Shown: positions 6,041 to 11,880 of the stretch, piece after piece
Layout of the letters: each line of letters opens with the position of its first letter
How positions within the stretch are numbered: position 1 is the stretch's first letter
Origin: Bacteroidales bacterium
GTDB lineage: Bacteria > Bacteroidota > Bacteroidia > Bacteroidales > UBA932
DNA: 11,880 nt
Reading direction: 5' to 3'
Assembly (NCBI GenBank): GCA_017555925.1
Contig: JAFZFL010000136.1
Coordinates: 1 to 11,880 of the forward strand
Made by a program: the position numbers and the translations under genes
The notes under the pieces: model-generated
Seen by the model: the letters and a program-made list of their open reading frames with translations, nothing else
Databases searched by the model: none
What the model was told of the DNA's origin: nothing

Positions 6041-7706
6041 GAGTTTTATTGCCTTTATTGTCTGTTACTTTTATCTCCAGTTTATGGTTAGTGCCTCTCT
6101 TTATCCTTGCCTCAGGCAGTGTAACCGTAAGGCGCGCACTCTTTGCATCAAATCTGGCCAGAACCCAATGTCCGTCTATTTCTACCCTATAATCTCCTAT
6201 TCCCGACAGCCCGTCTCTTATTACAAATGACACACTGTTTCCTTTGAGAACCGCGCCATTCTTAAAATTGGGAATAACCTCAGGCGCATCAAGATCGAGC
6301 GCCACCGTATAATTTCCAAAAGTTGAAATCTTCGCCTTAACAACACCATTCTCGCATCTTCCGCCTATACCGTACAATTTTCCTCCTGCGCCACAAGAGG
6401 CAATAAGAGCCTTTGAAGCCAAACTGTCGGGACCATTATAATCCAACTGCAAAGTAGCGGATGAATGGAGCGGAATCTCACCTGTATGCACCCTCCAGAC
6501 CGGTGCAAATGGTGTCACACGGTTCTCTGCCGTATCAAGCATAAAATAGATATTCCTGTAGAGTGACGCTGGTGGAATGGATATTTTAAATCCCTCTTTC
6601 TGATATACATTTGCCATATACCAGACCATATGTGTTCCCACAGGTCTTGCCTGCACCTTGTCAACATATAGAGAATCGTTGCGCTTTACTGTATAGCTCT
6701 TTACAAATCTGTTCTTTTTATAATCGAGAAGCTCAACTTTAACTTTATGCGGCAAACTGTCTTGCAAACAAATTATTCCGTCATTTCTCCGCTCAATTTT
6801 GTTCCAGAGCAGATTACCTGGCTCAACGTATGTCTTTATGGCAGATTTTCTCTCATTATGTCTGCGCGAATACTCAATAAGGCTGTTTATGTACTTTGAG
6901 TGTTCAAACGGCACCTCGCCAATGGTAAGATGATAAATAAGTTCGGAATCAAGATATACCTTATACTCATTCACAGCGAGTTTTGCATTAGTGCCCTCCA
7001 TCTTGTCTATAGCATCTATAGCTACATAAAAGTATTGCGGAACATCTATTGTTGCACCAGCATCCTTCGGACGTTGCACTCGGAATGTATGCGGCGCACC
7101 ATAAAGATTTGAGTAACCATAAAAATCAACCCTGTTAAGCACAGGTGCCAGATTATCATTTGCTGCAATATACCCTCTTTCCATAAGGCTCAAAGGGATA
7201 TTCTTGTCACTCCTTATCTCAAAATGGAGATGCGGACCGCCCGAAGAGCCTGTATTTCCTGCATAGGCAACAAGATCACCCTTTTTTACAGGAAACTGCT
7301 CCGGAGAGAATTCAAGCTCTATTCTGAAACTCTCCTTCTCATACTGCCTTTCCACCACATACTCCTGAAGCTCCCCTGCATATTTCTGCAAATGTCCGTA
7401 AACCGACACAAATCCATCAGGATGAGTGATATACAACGCATTGCCATAACCTGTAGGAGAGACAGTAATCTTTGACACATACCCCCTTTCAGTTGCATAC
7501 ACAGGTGCCCCCGACACACCACCTACCCTAAAATCAATACCGCTATGAAAATGGTTTCCTCTCAACTCTCCATAGTTTCCCGACAGACTCATCTGCACAT
7601 CAAGCGGATACCTGAAATCAACACCCTTCTGCTGGGCATCCATATTGTTGGAGAAGAGTATTGCAACAATTGACAAGATATAGAAAACAAAAGAATGTAA
7701 GCTCAT
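6015..7706 (-). CDS. Secreted M23 family metallopeptidase with Ig-like C-terminal region
   Basis: The 563-residue protein starts with a signal peptide (SFVFYILSIVAILFSNNMDA). Its peptidase domain covers residues 34-165. The lysostaphin/LytM zinc ligands are visible: HSGID (H54, D58) and the HLH motif in GGPHLHFEIR (H159, H161), plus the catalytic histidine in VYGHL (H105). A roughly 25-residue insertion (GELQEYVVERQYEKESFRIE) sits between H105 and the HLH motif. All key residues are present, so it is probably an active endopeptidase cutting peptide cross-links in the periplasm or at the cell surface. The remaining 400 residues are beta-rich and end in an Ig-like segment (VSFVIRDGLSGIGDYRVEIDG and KVTDNKGN). 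The start is only 2 bases after the dnaJ stop, implying coupled expression. The natural substrate is inferred, not seen. Confidence 0.88.
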   Translation of the reverse strand: MSLHSFVFYILSIVAILFSNNMDAQQKGVDFRYPLDVQMSLSGNYGELRGNHFHSGIDFRVGGVSGAPVYATERGYVSKITVSPTGYGNALYITHPDGFVSVYGHLQKYAGELQEYVVERQYEKESFRIELEFSPEQFPVKKGDLVAYAGNTGSSGGPHLHFEIRSDKNIPLSLMERGYIAANDNLAPVLNRVDFYGYSNLYGAPHTFRVQRPKDAGATIDVPQYFYVAIDAIDKMEGTNAKLAVNEYKVYLDSELIYHLTIGEVPFEHSKYINSLIEYSRRHNERKSAIKTYVEPGNLLWNKIERRNDGIICLQDSLPHKVKVELLDYKKNRFVKSYTVKRNDSLYVDKVQARPVGTHMVWYMANVYQKEGFKISIPPASLYRNIYFMLDTAENRVTPFAPVWRVHTGEIPLHSSATLQLDYNGPDSLASKALIASCGAGGKLYGIGGRCENGVVKAKISTFGNYTVALDLDAPEVIPNFKNGAVLKGNSVSFVIRDGLSGIGDYRVEIDGHWVLARFDAKSARLTVTLPEARIKRGTNHKLEIKVTDNKGNKTLVKRNFKW

Positions 7707-7708
7707 AC

Positions 7709-8866
7709 TTAACTGAACATTTTCTTTATCCTGTCAAAGAAGTTCTTGTCATCATTGTTCGGTTTAGGGGAGAAATTGGAAGAATCTCTGAGTTTCTCAA
7801 CCAGCTTGCGCTCCTCAGAAGTTGTACTCTTAGGAATCCACACCTGAACATAGACAAGCAGATCTCCAGAACCGTAACCATTTATATCCGGAACACCTTT
7901 ACCTCTCAACCTCAACATCTTGCCTGATTGTGTACCCGGCTCAATCTTAATCTTAAGTTTGCCGTCAACAGCCGGAATCTCTGCTGTTGTTCCAAGAATT
8001 GCATCAGGAACGCTGATGAAGAGTGAATAGATCAAATCATTGCCGTCCCTTTGCAGTTCCTGATCCTCAACCTCCTCTATCACAACCAGAAGATCACCAT
8101 TTATTCCACCGCTCTTTGCTGCATTTCCCTTGCCTTGCACGGTGAGCTGCATTCCTTGTGCCACACCTGCCGGAATCTTGAACGATATCTCCTCAGACTC
8201 TTTTACCAGGCCTGTTCCGCTACACTTGCTGCAAGGTTTGACAATCTTCTTGCCCTCTCCGTTACAAGCTGGACAAACGCCCTGGCTCTGCATCTGTCCG
8301 AACATAGTCTGAACAACCTTTGTAACAACACCGCTACCATGACAAGTATCACATGTCTTTATATCGGCATCTGAAACTGCGCCCTTTCCATGACATTCGC
8401 TACACTGAACCATCTTATTGATTCTCACCTTCTTCTCAACGCCATGAACTATCTCTTTAAGAGTAAGTTTAACTCTTATTCTAATATCACTTCCGCGCTG
8501 TACCCTGCTGGCCCTTCCGCCTCCGCCAAAGCCTCCAAAGCCACCAAAGCCGCCTCCAAAATGGCCGCCAAAAATATCACCGAACTGGCTGAAAATATCC
8601 TCCATAGAGAATCCACCGCCAAATCCTCCACTGGCTGCGCCTCCCATTCCGGCATGTCCAAACTGGTCATAACGCTGCTTCTTGTCAGGATTGCTCAATA
8701 CATCATAAGCCTCAGCTGCCTCCTTGAACTTCTCTTCAGCCTCCTTATCTCCCGGATTTTTGTCGGGATGATACTTTATAGCCATTTTCCTGTAGGCCTT
8801 CTTGATTTCATCTGCCGATGCAGACTTCTCAACACCAAGGACCTCATAATAATCTCTCTTTGCCAT
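7709..8866 (-). CDS. dnaJ: Chaperone protein DnaJ (Hsp40)
   Basis: This co-chaperone delivers unfolded clients to DnaK and triggers ATP hydrolysis. The 385-residue protein has the full type I layout: J domain (residues 4-70) with the HPD motif at 33-35; Gly/Phe-rich linker (72-118), very glycine-dense; a zinc-binding domain with four CxxCxGxG repeats (CSECHGKG from 155, CDTCHGSG from 172, CPACNGEG from 198, CSKCSGTG from 212); and the C-terminal substrate-binding domains (about 225-350). Nothing is missing. It follows grpE by 14 bases and precedes the M23 peptidase by 2, so it sits in the middle of one transcript. dnaK itself is not in the window. Confidence 0.98.
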   Translation of the reverse strand: MAKRDYYEVLGVEKSASADEIKKAYRKMAIKYHPDKNPGDKEAEEKFKEAAEAYDVLSNPDKKQRYDQFGHAGMGGAASGGFGGGFSMEDIFSQFGDIFGGHFGGGFGGFGGFGGGGRASRVQRGSDIRIRVKLTLKEIVHGVEKKVRINKMVQCSECHGKGAVSDADIKTCDTCHGSGVVTKVVQTMFGQMQSQGVCPACNGEGKKIVKPCSKCSGTGLVKESEEISFKIPAGVAQGMQLTVQGKGNAAKSGGINGDLLVVIEEVEDQELQRDGNDLIYSLFISVPDAILGTTAEIPAVDGKLKIKIEPGTQSGKMLRLRGKGVPDINGYGSGDLLVYVQVWIPKSTTSEERKLVEKLRDSSNFSPKPNNDDKNFFDRIKKMFS

Positions 8867-8880
8867 CTTCCAATTGCATA

Positions 8881-9507
8881 CTACATTCCAACAACAACCT
8901 TCGCATAACGTATCACTTTACCGTTAAGCGTATAGCCCTGTTGTACAATATCAATAATTTTATTTTTCTTCTCCTTGTCCTGAACCGGGAACTGTGCGAC
9001 AGCCTCATGGAACTCTGTATCAAGCTCCTTATCCTTAGCCTCTATAACAGCAAGTCCCCTACCCTTGAGGAAGTTCATCATCTTATTGTAAATAAGCTCA
9101 GTACCTTCAATAGCAGCAACAGAATCTGTTGAATTCTTCAACACCTGCAATGCTCTTTCACAATCATCAAGAATAGGAAGAAGCCCCTTGATAACATCTT
9201 CACCTGCAGTAGAGATCAACTCAATACGCTCTTTTGCCGTACGTCTTCTGAAATTGTCAAACTCTGCTGCCATTCTTACATACTTGTCAGTTGCCTCCGC
9301 AGCCTTCTGCTCTGCCGCCTCAACCTTCTGCTCCATAAGCTCCATCTCTGTCATCTCCTTCTGCTCTCCGGCCCCGCCATCCGAATTTTCCTGCTCTTGA
9401 GCCTCTTGCTCATTGTTTACTGCTTCAGTTGTCTCAACATTCTCATTAGAAGCCTGTTTATTAGCTTCTTCTTTTACCTCCATGTTTATATCTTTATTCT
9501 CCGACAT
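8881..9507 (-). CDS. grpE: Nucleotide exchange factor GrpE
   Basis: GrpE releases ADP from DnaK. The 208-residue protein has a long acidic, low-complexity N-terminus (residues 1-52, rich in E, Q and N), then a long coiled-coil helix (about 53-100, including [19 protein letters not shown]), the four-helix region ([13 protein letters not shown]), and the C-terminal beta domain with the family signature FHEAVAQFP and [23 protein letters not shown]. The ATG at 9507 is the only sensible start, and the length matches the family. It is the first gene of the grpE-dnaJ-peptidase-anmK run. Confidence 0.97.
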   Translation of the reverse strand: MSENKDINMEVKEEANKQASNENVETTEAVNNEQEAQEQENSDGGAGEQKEMTEMELMEQKVEAAEQKAAEATDKYVRMAAEFDNFRRRTAKERIELISTAGEDVIKGLLPILDDCERALQVLKNSTDSVAAIEGTELIYNKMMNFLKGRGLAVIEAKDKELDTEFHEAVAQFPVQDKEKKNKIIDIVQQGYTLNGKVIRYAKVVVGM

Positions 9508-9560
9508 AACTATATTAATTTCTATTTTCTCTTAAAAACCAAAGCCCTCCCGGGCGCGCG

Positions 9561-9568
9561 CAAAGCTA
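9561..9568 (-). promoter_or_regulatory. Possible grpE promoter (-7 element only)
   Basis: The minus strand shows TAGCTTTG, matching the -7 element TAnnTTTG, about 55 bases before the grpE start, but no TTTG at the expected -33 spacing. The transcribed leader would begin in an unusually GC-rich stretch (GCGCGCGCCCGGGAGGG). No CIRCE inverted repeat (TTAGCACTC...GAGTGCTAA) is present. The missing -33 element may mean an activator or alternative sigma factor is used. Confidence 0.35.
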
Positions 9569-9637
9569 TACGCAATTTGTTTGCCACTCTTCTCTTCCCG
9601 ACAAATTGACAGCCTGCATACTTTACCCGACATAAAA

Positions 9638-10429
9638 CTACAACACCCCAAAATGGAGGAGAGCTTTGTACACACCGTCATCATCAACCGTGTCGGTAAC
9701 GTAATCGGCAGCCTCTTTTGCCTGTTCAGAAGCATTACCCATTGCCACACCAATGGCTGCATGTTTTATCATTGGAATATCATTTCCGGCATCACCAAAT
9801 GCCATTGATGTCTCAAGCGGCAAACCAAAATGTTCCAGAATCTTATCTATCCCCAGCTGCTTTGTAACACCCCTCACATTCACATCCGCAAACCACGATA
9901 TCCACCTGTTTGATATGCAATCTGTAAGGACATCATTCAACACAATATTAAGTTTGGCATCATCTTCCAGATATATACATAACTGATATACAGGCTCTTC
10001 AACAATCTCCTCCGGTCTCATAACAACAGGAGGTTCAACATTAACATGCTCTGCCACACTCTTTACAATTGGAGCCAACTCATTAACATACATGCCATCT
10101 TTTCTCATATATGATACAGGAAAATGCTCCTCTTTAAGATACTCCTCCAAAGCCTTAAGCTGCTCAACAGGAATAGGATGACTGAAAATCTCCTTTCTGC
10201 TGCCATCTACACAACAGCCTCCATTATAGGTAATGTAACCGTCAAACTCAATATCATCAAGCACACCCAACATAGCCAACATTCTTCCGGTAGCAACAAA
10301 CACCTTCACACCTTTGGCCCTCAACTCGCGTATTGCCCTCTTTGTAGACTCCGGCACTTGATGCGTCTTAAAGCTTACCAACGTACCGTCAATATCAAAA
10401 AAAACCGACTCTATCCTTTTATTGCACAT
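9638..10429 (-). CDS. Cof-type HAD-IIB family phosphatase
   Basis: This 263-residue cytoplasmic hydrolase of the HAD superfamily has all four catalytic motifs: FFDIDGTLV (nucleophile D12, acid/base D14), VATGR (T47), K190 in GVTKQLGIDK, and FGDAGNDIPM (D213, D217) for Mg binding. Between motifs II and III lies a large cap (about residues 85-180), and the GVTKQLGIDKIL element places it in the Cof/YbjI-like IIB group, which mostly dephosphorylates sugar phosphates and similar small molecules. The substrate cannot be told. It has its own promoter just after the fba terminator. No clear terminator separates it from grpE 130 bases downstream. Confidence 0.92.
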   Translation of the reverse strand: MCNKRIESVFFDIDGTLVSFKTHQVPESTKRAIRELRAKGVKVFVATGRMLAMLGVLDDIEFDGYITYNGGCCVDGSRKEIFSHPIPVEQLKALEEYLKEEHFPVSYMRKDGMYVNELAPIVKSVAEHVNVEPPVVMRPEEIVEEPVYQLCIYLEDDAKLNIVLNDVLTDCISNRWISWFADVNVRGVTKQLGIDKILEHFGLPLETSMAFGDAGNDIPMIKHAAIGVAMGNASEQAKEAADYVTDTVDDDGVYKALLHFGVL

Positions 10430-10467
10430 ACTCGTAAAACCAACGTATCAATTTTAAAAACAGGGCG

Positions 10468-10498
10468 CAAAGATAACAAAACTATCAATTCATAAAAA
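10468..10498 (-). promoter_or_regulatory. Promoter for the HAD phosphatase gene
   Basis: The minus strand has TATCTTTG (10468-10475), matching the -7 consensus TAnnTTTG. At the right spacing upstream is TTTT instead of TTTG, and these bases belong to the T run of the fba terminator. The predicted start lies near 10461, with a leader of about 30 bases. Confidence 0.5.
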
Positions 10499-10523
10499 AA
10501 GCCCGGATCAAACCGGGCCTTTT
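10494..10523 (-). terminator. Rho-independent terminator of fba
   Basis: The minus strand reads GGCCCGG-TTTGAT-CCGGGC followed by seven T. The GCCCGG/CCGGGC stem is six perfect G-C pairs with A-T extensions, about 35 bases after the fba stop. Confidence 0.92.
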
Positions 10524-10557
10524 CATCTGTCATTAAATCCAAATTGAAACTTAAATA

Positions 10558-11562
10558 TTAGCACTCAAGTTTGTCGTTTGAACCCAATACGTTAATGATT
10601 TTGTGTTTGTACATCTTCTCCATGCTGTCACGAGCAGGACCCAAATATTTGCGAGGGTCAAACTCCGCAGGTTTCTCAACAAATACCTTACGAACTGCAG
10701 CGGTCATTGCCAAACGTGAGTCTGAATCGATATTGATTTTGCAAACAGCAGATTTAGCAGACTCTCTCAACCACTCCTCAGGAATACCAATGGCAGCTTT
10801 TAAAGCTCCACCATATTTGTTGATAGTCTCAACCTCCTCTTGTGGAACTGAAGATGAACCGTGAAGTACAATAGGGAAACCAGGAAGTTTCTCCTCAACA
10901 GCCTTCAATACATCAAATGCCAATGGAGGTGGAACCATACGGCCTGTTTGAGGATCAATTGTACATTGCTCAGGAGTAAATTTATAAGCACCGTGAGATG
11001 TTCCAATTGAAATAGCCAAAGAATCACAACCAGTACGGGTTGCAAAATCAATTACCTCCTCAGGATTAGTATATGTGTGGTGGTCTGAAGAAACCTCATC
11101 CTCAACACCAGCCAAAACGCCAAGCTCACCCTCAACAGTTACATCAAACTGATGAGCATACTCTACAAATTTTTTAGTTAGAGCAATATTCTCTTCGTAT
11201 GGAAGGTGAGAACCGTCAATCATAACTGAAGAGAAACCAGAGTCAATACAGCTCTTGCAAGTCTCAAAAGTATCACCGTGATCCAAATGAAGAACAATCT
11301 CAGGTTTTGCACAACCCAACTCTTTAGCATACTCAACTGCACCTTGTGCCATATAACGGAGCAAAGTTGCGTTAGCATACTGACGTGCACCCTTGGATAC
11401 TTGAAGAATAACTGGTGATTTTGTCTCAACTGCAGCCTTTACAATAGCTTGCAACTGCTCCATGTTATTAAAGTTGAATGCAGGAATAGCATATCCGCCC
11501 TCTACTGCTTTAGCAAACATCTCTCTGGTGTTTACCAAACCTAACTCTTTGTACGATACCAT
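10558..11562 (-). CDS. fba: Class II fructose-bisphosphate aldolase
   Basis: This zinc enzyme of glycolysis and gluconeogenesis interconverts fructose-1,6-bisphosphate with dihydroxyacetone phosphate and glyceraldehyde-3-phosphate. The 334-residue protein shows the class II features: HLDHGD (catalytic D94, zinc ligand H95), VEGELG (141-148), GTSHGAYK (zinc ligand H190), VLHGSSS (zinc ligand H234, phosphate site), and KINIDSDSR (275-283, substrate phosphate and C1 binding). Start chosen at the ATG at 11562 (MVSYKELGLV); a TTG 30 bases upstream opens a longer frame (NKKKYI) but lies in the leader and is not conserved. It has its own promoter and terminator and reads as a single-gene unit. Strong promoter and codon use fit high expression. 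Confidence 0.97.
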   Translation of the reverse strand: MVSYKELGLVNTREMFAKAVEGGYAIPAFNFNNMEQLQAIVKAAVETKSPVILQVSKGARQYANATLLRYMAQGAVEYAKELGCAKPEIVLHLDHGDTFETCKSCIDSGFSSVMIDGSHLPYEENIALTKKFVEYAHQFDVTVEGELGVLAGVEDEVSSDHHTYTNPEEVIDFATRTGCDSLAISIGTSHGAYKFTPEQCTIDPQTGRMVPPPLAFDVLKAVEEKLPGFPIVLHGSSSVPQEEVETINKYGGALKAAIGIPEEWLRESAKSAVCKINIDSDSRLAMTAAVRKVFVEKPAEFDPRKYLGPARDSMEKMYKHKIINVLGSNDKLEC

Positions 11563-11605
11563 GATATATTTTTTTTTATTAAAAACGATCAAATTACACA
11601 GGCCG

Positions 11606-11637
11606 CAAAAGTAATAAATTATAGTAACTAAAGCAAA
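11606..11637 (-). promoter_or_regulatory. Bacteroidota-type promoter for fba
   Basis: The minus strand has TTTG, a 20-base AT-rich spacer, then TACTTTTG, an exact consensus match. Transcription would start near 11599, giving a leader of about 37 bases before the ATG at 11562. The -33 element is about 20 bases past the stop of the next gene upstream. Confidence 0.78.
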
Positions 11638-11656
11638 AATGTAGATAGGAGAAAAA

Positions 11657-11880
11657 CTATTGTTCTTTTATTGGTCTTGCCGGACGGGCAATATTTCTAC
11701 TTCCGGAGAACATTGGATAATACACATTCTCCGAATCTGAAATGGCAATAGCTGTTGAATAACCTCCATTTCTATGACTTTCCGAATCTCCCGGATATGC
11801 ATCTGCCATCCAAAGGTAAACATAATTTATATTATAGTTGTCTCCAGCTTTCCAATTGGCACTGATGGAAGTATTTGTAC
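11657..11880 (-). CDS. C-terminal end of an unrecognised protein (5' end beyond window)
   Basis: The frame is open from the right edge to TAG at 11657, giving 73 residues. The visible part contains NINYVYLWMADAYPG, a turn-rich GDSESHRNGGY, and a final stretch NIARPARPIKEQ. Spaced aromatic residues and an ending near ARP.RP recall the lectin-like C-terminal domains of Bacteroidales surface proteins (the FISUMP/DUF1566 type), but the match is weak and I do not name a family. Only one of the three minus-strand frames is open. There is no terminator between its stop and the fba promoter. Confidence 0.6.
   Translation of the reverse strand, partial: TNTSISANWKAGDNYNINYVYLWMADAYPGDSESHRNGGYSTAIAISDSENVYYPMFSGSRNIARPARPIKEQ

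Noticed and set aside
8519..8580. Short repeats of GCCTCCAAA/GCCACCAAA type
   Set aside because: They encode the expected Gly/Phe linker of DnaJ and are not an independent repeat or CRISPR array.
8390..8908. A 172-codon open frame on the plus strand opposite dnaJ
   Set aside because: It overlaps the J domain and Gly/Phe linker of dnaJ entirely, its composition reflects the complement of glycine-rich codons, and dnaJ is certain.
10124..10495. A 123-codon open frame on the plus strand opposite the HAD gene
   Set aside because: It is antisense to the catalytic motifs of the HAD gene and runs into the fba terminator region.
11563..11592. Longer fba start at a TTG
   Set aside because: The added residues come from AT-rich leader sequence just after the predicted transcription start; the conserved N-terminus begins at 11562.
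1..11880. Mobile elements, phage genes, CRISPR arrays or defence genes
   Set aside because: No transposase, integrase, long terminal repeats, regularly spaced repeats or recognisable defence domains were found on either strand.

Overview
The window reads as the chromosome of a Bacteroidota bacterium, most likely of the order Bacteroidales. Three things point there. The proteins belong to Bacteroidales-type branches: an OMP_b-brl_3-like outer-membrane barrel, a class II aldolase beginning MVSYKELGLV, and an L19 beginning MDLIKIAE. Several genes are preceded by the Bacteroidota housekeeping promoter TTTG-N19/20-TAnnTTTG, and there are few strong Shine-Dalgarno sites. The DNA is fairly AT-rich, and the tRNA has no encoded CCA. 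Genus and species cannot be read from it.

Every supported gene, including the tRNA, lies on the minus strand, so transcription runs from high to low coordinates. From the right edge these are: the last 73 codons of an unrecognised protein (11657-11880); fba, class II fructose-bisphosphate aldolase, with its own promoter and a strong terminator; a Cof-type HAD phosphatase with its own promoter; and a tight run of grpE, dnaJ, an M23 peptidase and anmK. Next comes rplS, followed 15 bases later by tRNA-Arg(ACG) and a terminator. A short gap leads to a third unit with its own promoter: a GT-B glycosyltransferase, a small membrane protein that looks like a broken DUF3784 gene, and an outer-membrane beta-barrel protein cut by the left edge only a few codons before its end.

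Functionally this is mostly core metabolism and housekeeping: glycolysis, protein folding, peptidoglycan turnover and translation. The glycosyltransferase and barrel operon concerns the cell surface. I see no CRISPR array, insertion sequence, integrase, phage gene or defence system, and no convincing new multigene system. The observations most worth checking are a 9-base word (TCCCGACAG) that occurs far more often than chance on both strands and in several reading frames, the split DUF3784 gene whose stop and restart overlap as TGATG, and RNA structures around rplS: a possible leader fold and a perfect hairpin across its stop codon just before the tRNA.
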